A stretch of DNA of 64,000 nt from Flabesymbios commensalis (taxonomy: Eukaryota > Annelida > Polychaeta > Terebellida > Flabelligeridae): assembly GCA_964017125.1 (NCBI GenBank), contig OZ024908.1:64793173-64857172 (forward strand). The letters are read 5' to 3'. How positions within the stretch are numbered: the stretch's first letter is position 1; every line of letters starts with the position of its first letter. A model generated the notes under the pieces. It ran no database searches and was not told the DNA's origin. It saw nothing but the letters and a program-made list of their open reading frames with translations. This document shows positions 34,256 to 49,200 of the stretch, in pieces. Made by a program: the position numbers and the translations under genes.

Positions 34256-37200
34256 GTCTGGTATCTATATTACCGGGTAGTTTATTATTATTTAATTTTA
34301 TACTATTCTGCATATTATATAATTTGTAACATAGCATATTACCGGTAAGCAGTAGGTGGGTCATTATGCTTCACTGAATCAAACCACAGTAGTTATCTGT
34401 TATAGCACGAATTGTTACTACACAAATTGGATATAACACAATGCAACCATGGATCCCCAAATTTTACTTTATTTATCTTTTTTACCATTTTTCCAGAAAA
34501 ATTGTGTTATAAATATATATAAATATAAATATATCAACATACGAGTGAGCATGACATTTTCAGCTAACTTCACATGTTAATCTAGCATTAATAGGCCTTA
34601 CAGAGCGAGTTGTCTGGTCTGTGGCTTATTGTGCTATAAATAGCGTCAATCCTTCACGTGTGGCGCTCAGGCAACTTCGCTAACAAGTGGTAAATGCACA
34701 TGACGGCACCCTTTTAGAACAACAGTTTTACAATGTTTTTGAATCATTTAATAAAGTATTATAGCATGAGAAAAAAAAATTGTGTGATAGCACAAATAAG
34801 CCCTATAATGTTTTTTTGATTCGTTTTTCACATGTTTTCATATCGTGTCAGTTATAAAATATTAAAACACAAATAAGACAGACAAGATTCTATCTTGGTA
34901 ATTTAATTATTTGATGAAATTCAGCAAGTTTAATAGTAAAACATGTTTCTTAATCGTGTAATAAAATAGGTCAATGGCCAGAGATGATGGCATGTTTGAG
35001 GCCGCAATGGCCATTTCTATTTTATTGCCAGCCGAAATTGTTTTCAGATTTTTAAAACATTCTGAGATTTCGCAGTTTGCATATTCAGAGTTTCACTCCC
35101 ATACAGGCACTGCATCGCTGTTTGCTCACTCACAGACACTACCCATATTGGCCCACCTATGACAGTCTCTGTGCTGTTTGCCGAGTCTGAGGTATGCAGC
35201 ACCATATCAATTAGGAATTATTTGATTCTATCTGTTTAATAATACCCGGTATACCGGTAGTTCTGCCAATTGGCAGATCCAGAGGGGGGCGCAAGACCTG
35301 CCAAACATATTGGTGTGTAACACAGGGTTCCCCACAGAAAAAAAAAATCATTCGGTCGTTCTCACAAAAATCTCAACTTAGCGCGCGAGCAGCGTAATTT
35401 AATATGTTTACTGTTGCGCGCGCGCTAAAAAAAGCAAAGATTTTTTTAATAAGACACAACAAAGTATAGTAGTTAGTAGGCCTATCACTCACTCACCAAC
35501 GCTCTGGTGAGTGACAACGTGTCGTGGTGACTGGCAACGCTAAGGAGTGTTGGCCCGTCAACGCTGTTATCACACTCTCTAGTATTGCCAGCTCCGCCAG
35601 CGTCGCGCCAATGTCGGCTCAGCGCTGTTAGCGTGACATAACACTGTGACCTAACACTCACTTGCTGTCAGCTCTGCTTCCCAGCAAACACGAGACATCT
35701 ACCCAATGTTGGTCCAATGCTGTGCCAGCGTCGTAGACGGTGGACCAACATTGGGTCGATGTCTCGTGTTTGCTGGGACATCTATGTTATTTAGCATACA
35801 GCCCATGACGGGTGGCCAAGAGAGAGGGGGGTTATGGGGGGTAGCACGTGTATGTGTACATTTTGTGTTCACTGTACACCGGCAATATACGCGCACACCA
35901 GTCTTACACGGACACGCTGATCGCTAAACCAACACAGTATGACACCAGAGGTATGACACTGGCGACAGGAATATTGGCTAATCTACCAGCTGGATAACAG
36001 CCGGATGTGACCTATTACATGCTGGTCGGCATAAAATTCATCCGGTCGGGTTGCCGGCATTTCCGGCATTGTGGGGAACCCTGGTGTAACATGTGTAAAG
36101 CCCGGGAGCCATAGCCATGCATCCACAGCTACATACATGTACGTGTATGAACTGATCAAACAGTGAAATTTTAGATATGCTTTTATTGTTTCCACGAGGG
36201 AAACGGTCCCATAGATATGTAGATGCTACATTAAAGATAGATAGAATTTCTAGAGTGTATTTTAATTGTAATATATATGAATTTTATTTTGCAGGAGAGC
36301 TTCAGGTGGCCAAAGTAAACAATGTATATCGTTCAGCCCCATACACAGACCAGAAACATGGCTTTCTTGGGACACTATTTGTCACTAATTTCAAGATCTC
36401 TTTTCTTCCATCTGACTGCTCGTCTTATGAAATGGCAAGTGTGAAATTTTCTGCTACATGCCTACACAGCCTGAATTACTTAATTTTCATTAAAAAAAAA
36501 AAAAATATTTTTGTTATCAGGTTATAGCCACACAAATTAACAAGTTAATTTTATGGATTCACAGATTTTCAGGTTCAAAAAAGGGCGACAGAATACAATA
36601 AAAAATATCGTATTTATTCTCTCACCATGTTCACAGTGCATTTTGCTAGCTACACTCTTGTGTCAATGAAAGAAAATTAATATTCAGCTTTTATTTTTTT
36701 ATTCCTTAGGATATTGTCAGATCACAATTTATCACAATTATCTTATCTATCTTATTTTTTATCATATAGATATTAGAATTAAAAATAATTTATTGAAATG
36801 ATTGGTTGCAGGATCCACCGCGAAACAAGCTAGTTGGTGAAAATGATATTGTTCTCAATAACATTAACACTGTATATCAAGGTAAGAATTCATGTGCATT
36901 GTCAATTTACATAACCATATTTCTCTTTTTTTTTATTACAAGTCCTGTTGCTAACAATTGCAGCTTTACTCAACAACTTTAAGCTAAAACATCATTGTGT
37001 TTTAATGCCCCTGTTTTTTGAATGGGAGTGAGAGGCAGGAAGGGGGGGGGGGGTAAGACCAATTAAAAAAATTCAGGCAGGGTGGGTACATGGGGGGGGG
37101 GGGGTTTAACAAATGATTATTTTAAGTTTTTTTTTTCATTTATCGCAGTAGCCTCTCTGGATTACATTTCTTCAAGATCAATTTGATTATTTTTTTTGCC

Positions 37201-40200
37201 AGGGGAGGCAGGCGGGGGTCAAAACAAATCTGAACAAAAAAGTTTTTTTGTCTAACACCTCTTCGAATTCGGGATATTCCTGCACCATTTTCTGGCCTCC
37301 GTGGGCACAAAATGTGTTTAGTGTAATTGTGGTCTTAGTTTATCTGGATACCATGTCCACTGCAGAGTTATCATAAGATGGTATATACCGTATCATCCGT
37401 AATAAACGTGCAGACGCGGAAGCATAGTGGGGGTCGGATTGGTTTATGACGTCACACTTTCAAAAGATGTGTGCCGTGCGCCAGGGGTCTGACTGTCTGT
37501 TCACGCTGTAGGCCTACATGTGATGTTTCTACTGTAACGTTTAAAGAGCACTGGTTAATTGTGGGCCGACATTGCAGATGCAGACCCATCATTGTGCCAC
37601 CATATCTCTTGCAAATGACAGGAGATATCCTAGCTCTTGTCAACCAGCCATGATCACACACACGTGGACGTTCAAGCAATACAATATGTAAAGTTACTGG
37701 AACACACAGCAACACATTATTGTAGCAAGCAAAGTTGGCTGTCCAAGCGGTAGGTGGTGGATTTCACTGGGATTTTTTTCAAAGTAGATTGGTCATCAAC
37801 ATTATTTGTACTCTTGACCACTGCATTTATGCTGATGATTAAAATGAAAACATCACTTTATTTTTTACATTTGTGTAGTTGATTTTCAATGTAACACCCC
37901 GGAAACATCCCCATAAAAAATTAATGCAAGGTGGGACAGTCCCTCCTACGAGTGAAAAATCCCCCCTTAAAATATCTCCAGGGGGGACAGTCCCCCCCCC
38001 AAATCTAAGCCCCAATTTGTGCCCTGGAGACAGCATTGTATTTGACCAGTGTTTATCGTGTCAACACTTTATAGATAGAGTCACTGATGGCTGAGACTGT
38101 TACAGGCCTATCCAGCGAACTGCAGGGATTTAAATAACAATGAGATAATATTACTAACGCTAAGCAAGAACTGTAGAAATAGTCCGTTAAAATGGAATGG
38201 ATTTATTGACATACAGCCTGGTAGTGGATATTTTAGTGAATCATATGACCACTGGCCATGCAGTACGGCCACTAGTTTGAAAACATCACCCCAGTGATTT
38301 TTTATAGAATTAAATACCTGGCGGAAAGTCATTTTTAGCCCGCCTTTTAATTTTAGTTAAAAAAGGTGGGCTATTGCAATTGAAGTTCGGCGTCATCGGC
38401 GTCGCCGTTGGCGTTCACATTTACTTGTGGGCGCGATAACTTGAAAACTTTTTTGTGTATACATCCTTCCCAAATTTGTTATGCATGTTACTAATGACCA
38501 GTTCTCGGACAAGTTTAATAATGGCAAAAAAAAAATCAAAATGGCTGACTTATTGCGATTTTTCGCCTTTTACGTCAATAATTTGACCTTATGGGCGCGA
38601 TTACTTGGAAAGTTTTCCACGTATCCTCTTCAAATTTGTTATGCATGTTACTTATAAGTAGTTCTTGGACAACTTCGATAATGGCTGAAAAAAATTAAAA
38701 TGGCAGATTTATTGCGATTTTTCGCATTTTACGTCAATAATTTGACCTTGTGGGCGCGATAACTTGAAAAGTTTTTCATGTATCATCTTCAAATCTGTTA
38801 TGCATGTTACTAATAACCAGTTCTCGGACAAATTGCTGGAAAAAATTCCAAATGGCCGATTTATTGTCATTTTTCGCATTTTACTTCAATAATTTGACCT
38901 TGTAGCCGCAATAAAGACTTCAAGATCAATAATGGCGGCCGGCTATTGACGAGTGTGCTCTTGTTTCTATTTTTTGGAAATGGACAACTTGTGAATTACC
39001 TGAATATCACCATGATTACATGACTTAACATTTCCAACGCTTTACCAGACAATTTACTACAAGTTTACTTGTATTTGTTCCTGCAGTGTCTAAGGGAAGA
39101 AGGAAGAAACTTATGCCTGGTAACATATCTGGTAATGTGAAGTATCTGGAAATCAACTGCAAGGTAAATACACCGTATTCAATTAGAGGAAAAGTACTAA
39201 TGGGTACATGTATGTATACTGACTTGATATCAATTTGGTATCCCAGGTGAAACAATGCATTGTAAATTTTGTACCTATTCAAGCTATTACTGTTGAATTA
39301 CTCTGTGTTATTTGAAAAGAGTGTTTTTGATAGTAGAGAGGTTTCAAACCATCTGTTATGTCAATAAGCAGATCTACTTACTGTATTCAACATGATTTGC
39401 CACCACCTCTGCTATTTGTTTTCTACATGACAACAACTACTCTTTCTTAAACTTAGAACAGCTATAAGATACCGTGGATACCTGATTAAATAATGGACAC
39501 GATTATGAGATTATTAAGAATTGGGGGGGGGGGGGAGGAAGCTGTCAAGTTTTTTTTTCAAAAGAAAACTTGTTTTGCCTAATATGATCGAAGTAGCGCT
39601 GACCTGCCTTTTAAAAGGTTTTAGGGGGGGGGTGCATATTTCAAAATAATTTGTAATTTTTCATAGCGGTACTATAAATTATATTTATCCACCAGCCATA
39701 TTGTTTTTACCATGGTCGTGCGCCGCCCCTGATATATTAGTTAATGCTATCTCATCTCTCTTCAGTGCTGGAGATGATAGTCTGATGCTGAATTGGTGAA
39801 TGTTGGAGCAATGTCCTGTCTCATGTGCTCACAAAAAAGACAGATTTGATCAATAACTAGATATATCATATTTTGTAAGGTTATCCCTCATTTATCATGT
39901 TAATTGATGTGATATTATTGTGAATAATTATTCTCTTTTTTTTCCAGGATTTTAGAATGCATAAATTCAGCTTTAAAGCTACAGACAAAAATGAAGCCAG
40001 AAATGTAAGCACCACCCCAGCTCTAACTCTGGATGCTCACCATCAGTTTTTTAACCCTTTCAACGCGGGGACCGACTTTAGACGTCAGAATCTGCCATCT
40101 AAAGTCGATTCCTGCACTGAAAGAGTGAAAGATTTATCATGGTTGTAGACTCATAACATAGATATTCCAATGAATAAGAAAGAGCTAACTTAGACATTTA

Positions 40201-43200
40201 TGATCATTTAAAAACCCTTTGGTGTCTTGGTGAAGATGAATGATCACTGGCATTTAAAAAAACAGGAACAATACTTTTGCTGCAGAGTAGGAGAGATGAC
40301 GGTTCAACTTTGGGCCAGTGTCAAATCAATAGCATCGTGCATGCACCATGTCACTTAGTTACCATCCTAATTATATCATGTGATCAGTCTTGAATATCTC
40401 ATAAATCCCTGATAAATCCTGTACTGGTTACCAATGGGGTACATTTTCAAATTTTTTATTCCCATTAGTTATGTTGATTTCAAAGAGAATTTTTTGCCCA
40501 AATTGTTTGATTTAGGAACAAATTTCCAAGGGACCTACATAATGTGTTTGGAAAGCTTAAGAGCAAATGATTCTAAAGTATTAATTTTATTCCGGTAGAA
40601 ATCAAGCGACACTTATATAAGTTGTTTTTTTCTATGCCATTGTGACAACATCATTCTATTCGCCTAATATTATTCACCATATAGTGTACTATTTTTATTT
40701 TGTAATGCTAAATTTGCAATGCCCGATTATTCCTGGTCTTAGCATATAACCGTGTCAAACTGGCGGTGTGTATGTACTAGACTTTTGAGTCTTACAAATC
40801 CGATTCTGTCCTTTCAAATCTGTATTCGAACTGTCAAGACGTAAAATCACAGCTCGGCAAACCTGCCTTGAATCACCGGTAAATATTACAATAATTGAAG
40901 ATGAAGTTATCTATAAATGGGAATTCTAACAACACGTAAACTAATTAATTAAATAAACCTTGATGAACAACCAGTAGTCTAGTTTGTCACTTTGAAGTTT
41001 GACTTGGCAATGTTGTGAGTTTTGACAGCCTAGCCTTGGCTATTTTGATTTTATATTGGTACAATTCCCTGAATTTGATTTTTCTCAGATTTCACCAGGA
41101 CCACATGACTCTTTACCAACTTGGTTGACAACGAATATCTATGAATTAGATATTTATTAGTAATTTGAGATATAATGTTGAATATATAATATTATGTATT
41201 AAGTTAAATAGTTTACAATATGTCAAAGTAAATGCCTGGATGTTTTTCTTTCATAGTTGGTGAATGCTATTATACATCATGCTTTTCCCACACGCTTGAA
41301 ATTGCTCTTCGCTTTTGATTATAGTGGACCAACTGCACCAACAGGTATTTATTGTTAACCCTACAGCCGCCAGTCCCGATTATATTTATTTTTTACATGT
41401 TTTATTAACACATTACATATCAGTTAAGGGTTAAAAGTTAACCCTTTTCCTGCTGATCACGACTATTGTCGTTTTTAATCTGTTTTATTAGTCATCCAAA
41501 TCACAGTTATTGGGAATGAAATGTGTGTCTAAACATCAAGATTTGCAAATATTTGTGCCCAAATTAGACAGATATGTGCAATTTTCAGCCACTTGAAATT
41601 GTGGGTCGCGGTAGCGTGACACAACTTCTAGTGGCTGAAAACTGAAATACATTAATTTAGTAGGATAAGGGCTTATAAACTTGTTGTGGTTCTTTCCTTC
41701 TGTGTATCTTCGAGCCATATGGACTGTATAGATTGTTAGCAATGGCTCAGCCAGTTCACAAATCCACAGAATGGCAGATATGATTTTTCCTAATGACTGG
41801 TATCAAACAGTATACAGCTGCCATCATCCCAGCAACCAGTGCTGGCTAAAGAAGTTGTGGCATAAAAATGACAGCTCTAGTCCATTTCTGTTTGCTTACT
41901 CTTTCAACTTGACTGATAAAGCTCATTTAAAACTTAGCTTTATATTATCTTTTGCTGGTTATACTAGTGAATGCTTTACAAATCATAATGTTGCTCACTA
42001 CATTTTCACATTTATGTAGTGAAACATAGCTATATACAGTAGTCCCCCTCTGATACGACTTTTCTACTGCCAGAGAACCAAAGTCGCATCCAAGGGGTAG
42101 TCGTATCTGGGAGGGGGAAAAAACTCTAGAAAAAACGTAAAATGGGCCGAATTTGATGTTTAAGACAGCCCCTTTAAACACCTCCATTTTCGTTGTGACA
42201 CGATCAGCGCAGTTGACAGTCTGTGTTAATTGCCTGTTCTAACGGAAACACGTAATTCAGAAGTACTGGAAGTGACTTGTGTTTTCATAAGCATTGAGGC
42301 AGTGTTTTTTCCACATTTCAATATAGGCCTATGCTTTACAGTACAAAACATTTGACACTGACTGTGACGGCTACTTTCAATTGATGTCAGCGTCAAAAGT
42401 TAAGACTACAGGTTGAATACTGAGTCATAGTGTTCCATTCTGGCCCAGCATTAAAACAATGTACCCTATTATCCCTAATAAACGTACCAGGTAGGGAGAC
42501 ACAGTTGGGTCTTGTTTATTATATATGTGCATCGATATGTGATCAATATTACATTACCAAATAGAAATTTGAAAACAAATGTTATGGATGATGCCAGGAT
42601 GTAGACTGTAATTCTCATTGAAATATTCAATGGCAAACAGGCGAGACAGGCGTCTTCTATGTTGAATAAGATGTGAAGTTAAACAGACAATACCGACAAC
42701 CGCAATACTAGCACAGATATTATCTTCAAGTGGATAGACTCTTGTAATGCACGTGGTTGTGAATATGGTCGGCGCGAGACGTAGGTGCAGTGTTGTTCTA
42801 ATGCTGGGCCATCGTCGTCAATGGCGGCATGGGCTTGGCGTCTCGTGGCGGCGTACCGCGTTCACGTCTATTCCCCATAATGATGGCTGTTAGACCTGCC
42901 TCATTTTCCAAATTAATAACTTCGCGAGTTTAGGAGCTATCATTATCTAATTTATATCATTATTTTCAGCGTTGAATAAGCTTTCTGGTGATATTTATTA
43001 CATGTTCGTACGACCATAATTGAAAAAGTTAGGTATTCCAAGTGGGATGTTCATCACAACTAGCCGACACACTGACACCGTTGACGTCCCCTGCTAATTA
43101 GTGTTGTAATGCACCTTGTATAGCCAAGGGTGCACTGGATGTCAACTGCACCGTATGTAAATACATATCTACAATGAAAAACCATTTAAACATGGTTTTA

Positions 43201-46200
43201 AATTAATAACAGAAAAAGTATTTAAGATACAGTGAAAATAGTTATATCACTGGAAAACATTTTTCAGCCACTATAATCTGAAATGCGTTCCCAACGATGT
43301 GACTAGAATATTAAAGTCGTTATGCATTTAGTCAGCTGGAAACATTATTATAAAAAGTCATCTCTTGTCAGTGTAGGGTTGCCAGACATCTGCAGACGTG
43401 ACACAGTCTGGGAACAGCTAATTTTAAAAAGTCATATCTTTAGAAGGATATTGCTATCTGGTACGGTGATTTGAAGCTACCAGTACACATCTTCACAGTT
43501 TATTGACCAAGATTGTGTCAATGCTGGCCCACTTTATACGACGCTGTACCAGCCTTAAGCCAACGGTGGCTTAGCATACGTATCTACTGGGCTGTAATCG
43601 ACGGTATGTACACACAAGCAATAGCTTCAGACCGGCAGCTCATGCCAGGCTGACAGTGCCACTGAGCAGCTAATTTCAAAAAGTCGTATCTTTAGAGGGA
43701 GGTCGCTAGGTAGTGCCATGATTTGAAGGTCGCATGTGTTGGGAGAGGGGAAGTTGCATTTAAGGGGTGCTTAACAGTGTAAAGCACGTTGGTGCTCAGA
43801 AAAAAAGTCGCATAGAAGGAGAAGTCGGATCTGAAGGGGGTCGCATCTAGAGGGACTACTGTATATCATTCCCCTCTCTTCAAATAGTACACAGAAAAAC
43901 GGTTTCATTCTCACTTTTACTTTTGAATCACAGTGCCTGAACCTGTGGAGGTGCCAACATTTCTCAATGAACTTGACTGGACTGCAGAGCTTGACCGTCT
44001 CAAGGTGGCCGGCTTTAAGATTCTACATAACAATGTCAACTTCCAGGTTTCAAAGAGGTATGATTGTTATCATTTCCCCTAAATCTTGCTCTTGACACTG
44101 ATCTACTTGTACAGTGGATCCTGTCATCAACGACCCTGCCACGAACGACCTTTTGTCTCCAACGACTTTTTTTTCTTGCACGGATCATTTTTCTATAGTT
44201 AACGACCTGTGATCAACGACTTTCTGTCTAACGCGACTTGCGACCTCAAATATCTGGCAGAAAGTCATTATATTACTTGTGTCCAACGACCTCAACTTTT
44301 TTCGTCATACGACTTTTGGAAACATTCATGAGCCATCCACTGCATGTCAGATCTGACTGTGTGGATATCATGGTTAACAGAGAGGTATAACGCTGGAAGA
44401 TCAGGCTGTTGTCGCAAGAGGTCTATCTACCTTAGACCGTCGATGTTACTACACAGCAATATCACCCCGCGCCGGTAGGAAATCATTTAACCCTTCATGT
44501 CCAATGATCAACTAAATATATGCCCTATTAATCAATTTATTGCTCTCATTAGTCGAAAAATATATATAAAAAATTATTTTGCACAGCGCTAATTAAACAT
44601 GTTTTAAAATACAATCGTATGAAATTGTTCAGGGGATGTAATAAGAAGATACGCCATGAATAATTATACAAATAATATTGTCTATAGCACACTAAATGTC
44701 AAGTGCTATTCAGTTGTGTGTTGGCTGGTAGACAAGAGCGGCGCCGTCATAATTACGCTATACACAGCCTGTCAGTCAACAGTACACCCCTCTCCAGACA
44801 TGAGACGCGCCATCACTGACCAGCAAACACAAGACGTTGACCCAATGTTGTTTTAACGTTGGCCCACTGTTTTCGAAGTCGTCCCACAATAAAACAACAT
44901 TGGGTCAATGGCTCATGTTTACTGGGTGACTATACAACTGGCACGAGACGTTGATGCAGGGTTGGCCAACATACGAACACCATCGCGTCGGGACATAAAT
45001 AATCCCCCAGTCACTTTAATCTGTTAATACAATACACTGCCTTAATGAGCCGTCCACGCGTGTTTATTCACACGTAGCGAGCGTCCTATATGAGCGTGGT
45101 CCGGCCACATATACCCAGCAGACACGACGTTGATTCAATGGTGGATTAACGTTGGACCAACGTTAAACCAACATTGATTCAACGTATTGTGTCTGCTGGG
45201 ACGGGGACGGTACAACCATCTTAGTGTCGGCACAATGCTTCTCGTAATCAGTGATATTAGAACAGGCATTGAAATGTTGCCGCAACCGCAGTGGTGTGTA
45301 AATGTCATTAGCCCGACATTGAACCAGCCGCCGCACCCGCAAATTTTACAGCAAAAACTCATTCCTGTGACCAGCGACTTTCTGTCACCAACGACTTTTT
45401 TTGTCTGGCAGAAGCAAGGTCGTTGGTGACAGGATCTACTGTACTTTGATTGTGCATAAATAAATCTTTTCAAAGGTTCTCAGTATCGGGTTATACGATC
45501 TTCTTAAAATAATCACTATTACTGAATTTGTTACTTTTTGTATTTATAAAAAAATTATATGTATTTTTTACTTTCTACGAATTTACATCTTGAACAAGAT
45601 ATTTCTGTTTTCACCTTGAATAATGCTGATGATAATGGGTAGCCTTTGATTTCAATTGTTCATTACTAATTTTTCATTTGATCTACATTATTTATTTCAA
45701 CTGACACCGGACAGGAATTTGCCTGCAACAGCATAGCAGGCAGCATCATGTAGAACAGTTATCAGGGTGTACCCAGCAAACTCGATACCTTGATCCAATG
45801 TTGGGTTAATGCATGTCTTGAAATTGGACTAAATCTCCGCTTGTCCAGTTGGACAACTGGCTAAAAAATTGTCTAGTCTTTCCCAAAAATATCACTTGAC
45901 CCTCCTAATAATAGGCAAGCAGGGCCACTCGTCCGGTAGGACAAGCTCAGTGAAACTGAACTTGTCCTTCCCAGATTGTTGGTCGTATCGGACAGAGCTA
46001 ATTTAGAGCCCTGTAATGCTGGGCCGTCCTCGCATACGGCGGGTCAACGTACGTCTGGTGTTTTTTGGGTAGCTGTCTGCTGACAGTACAGCGAAATTCG
46101 GTCCCAGTGGTCACTTTATGCCAGTCAACCCTAACTAACTGTCACAAAACTGTTTTCCTGATTACATTTCAACTGTTGAATCTCTTCAATGGCTAGTCAC

Positions 46201-49200
46201 CTAATAAACCAAGCACAGCCTGAGCTGTGGGCGACTTTTTTAGGGGATTTTTTTTTTTGATTTTTTTTAATTTTGTTTGTGGTGTCTTTCTATTTGCATT
46301 TTAAAGATGGCTAACTGACTGATTCTGTAATATAATGGCTTTTAGTATCAGTTGTTCATCAGATGTTTTTTTTGAATAATAAACGTGCCAGATATTGCTT
46401 AGTGGGAAACCGCACATGCTGCCAATTTTATGCAGCAGTGTAAGGGTTAAGATGTGATCATGGTCAGTATTTTCCCGGCAGAAATCAATTTGTAACCCTT
46501 AAAGCGCTAAACTTTTTTATGTAATCCTTGGAGACCAAAGGTTTTTTTCAATTTGAAATCATCATCAATGTCTTAGTAAGCTCTTTCCGATTCATTTGAA
46601 TACCTATGTTATGGGTCTACGGCCATTAGAAATATTTTAATTCTTACAGTGCGGTAAGGGTGCGCTGTAGGGGTTACCTTGGCATAACGGCCACATAGAT
46701 ACTCTTAAAATGGCATGACTGCTTGACCTAAATGTTATTCTAGCAAGATCCAATACATGTACTGAACGATAGTGAACTCTAGTCGAGTAGCGATAGCGTT
46801 TCCATAGTTGTCTGTTTTGAAACATTTTGCATGTCGTAATTACGAAAATACTGTAGACTTCCTGTCTTGATTACTTCTGATGCTGACAGTGCTGTAGCAG
46901 TCAATCTGATTCACAGATTTTGATGCTTCAGATTCTTAGTATAAAGCCACCTGATGAATATGATATGCCGCACCTGGCATGTGAGCATAGCAGTGCTTGT
47001 AGGCGTAATTTCTCCACTGTTCAGCTCCACAACTAATATTAACCCTTGTCCTGCTGATCATGACTATTGTCCTTTTTAATCTGTTTTTTTAGTTGACCAA
47101 ATCACTGTTATTGGGAATGAAATGTGTGTCTAAACATCAATATTTGCCAATTTTTTATGCTCAAATTAAACAAATATAGGTGATTTTAAGCCACTTGAAG
47201 TTGTGGGTCGCGGTAGCGAGACACAACTTCAAGTGGGTGAAAATTTAAATAAATTAACTCAGAAAGACAAGGGTTTAACTGTTTTTTCTTCAGAGTGACC
47301 ACTAGTAATTAATAACAATATCAGGCTTAGATCAAACACCCCTGCTACATAATAATGAAATCAAATAAATCTACTGTGTGGACTAGAGTAGACCTACTTA
47401 GAGGGTGTACTATTTTGCACAGGGTATGCAGGGTGAAGATTTCGGACAGCTGACTTATTCAGCTAAAAGTCATTTGATCATCTGAAATATGCAAATATTT
47501 TGGCTAGGAGTGTGTGGAATCTATGTATTGTCATGTAATGTGATCGGACATATGAAAACAAGACAGGGTCATGATCGCTTTGACCAAAAACTCAACAACA
47601 TGAACAATGCGGAATCACAAGGGCTTAAAGAGACTGAAGGTCCATTTGTAATCACTTTTCATCCATGTTATTTAAAAGGAATAAATTCATATTTGTATAT
47701 ATTTTTTGCGGTATTAATATATAGAAATAAATAATATTATCTCATTAATTTATTTTCGTGAACAAAAATTAGTTATATGTGACCCATCTGCACGAAATGA
47801 GTCGCATGTCGGCTCCATACAAGTTGTGAAAATGGGCAATATGTATGATATGGGCTAATAATACCGAATTTAGTTTTTTGTCAAATTTTGATGCTTGAAA
47901 GCCTAGAATTATCATTTTAAGGCCAGAAATGGGTTCTACGCCCCAATATTATTCAGAAATGACATATCACAAGATTGTGATTATCATATTTTTTGTTAAT
48001 TTGTTTTTCAAAGGCCGCTGGCGGCCATCTTGGATTTAACCCAAATTTTAAAAATTACTCAAAGTTAACCTAAGTCCACCGACAGATTCTGAAAGTAGAC
48101 ATCCTAGGCTATTATAATCAATTGTTAAAAACTAAATTTCCAGGTTTGGCCGAAAAATCCTATTTGGCCTTAAGAACTATTTTTTTATACTAGCAAAATT
48201 TTACAATCAAATTTTTGCCATGACTTTAAAGCCAATTTTCTCCATTTTTATTTTTTGAATAGTGACCTATTCTCGCCACTAAAATGATCATAACTCTGCT
48301 CCGGATCACCATAATTTCATGTTCTTGGTGTCATATTAAAGCTACAGCCCTGTGCTATCCAATACATGTAGTACCATTAACTCCATATTTCATTTTCTTG
48401 ACATGAGACTCGTTATGTACAGATGGGTCACATATCTTATAATATATTACAGCAGTTGAAAATGACCTCTGACTCTGAGGTGCTGTTGTCTAACTTAAAA
48501 TTTAAAAAAATTCCCCCCTCCCTTAATTTCCAATGAGTGGCCAACCCTTCTAACGGCCACTTTTGGCCAGCAATTAGGGTGGCCGTTGACAGCAGACCTG
48601 TTCTACTGTACTTGACAGTGCTGTTGATTTCGTGCAGCAGGCTGTAGACTATCCATATTCGTTCTGGCGCAATTTAAGCACACCAGAAGTATTGACCAAA
48701 AAATACTCTCAAAAGTGCCCACCTTCCCTGTAGCCTCTGGGTATTCTAGGTAATGGCGGATTATGCCCAGGGTGTTTATTAAAATAAATACAATATGTCT
48801 TCTTCACCCCTAAACCACTAAATTAGGTAGTTTTATTTTTCACCTACTTGAAGTTGTGTCTCGCAACCGTGACCCACAATTTCAAGTGTGTGAAAATTAA
48901 TCTTTTTTGTTTTATTCGACATCAAACATTTGCAAATCTTGATGTTTAAACGTAGACTTCATTCCCAAGATCAGTGATTTTATCGACTAATAAAACAGAC
49001 TGAAAAGAACTATGGTCACGCTTAGCAGTGTAAGGGTTAACTCTTTAACCGCCGCTCCTGATTATATTCGGTTTCTACATGTTTTATTAGCAAAATTATT
49101 ACCAGCTTTTAAACATGTTAAAGATAAAACGTGACATCAATCAGCAAGATTTGAAAATAATTAACTTTTATTTTGTCAAATCTGTATAATTTTCACTCAC

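Noticed and set aside
37452-37715. Overlapping frames of 87 and 60 codons on both strands
   Set aside because: No family signature, and both strands are equally open; likely chance in a slightly GC-richer stretch of an MTMR12 intron.
39957-40148. Frame with ATG at 39957 inside exon e
   Set aside because: The ATG is an internal Met of the MTMR12-like exon and the rest is intron with a hairpin element.
47489-47734. 81-codon frame MQIFWLGVCG...
   Set aside because: It lies in the MTMR12-like intron between exons g and h, with no homology and no fitting splice sites.
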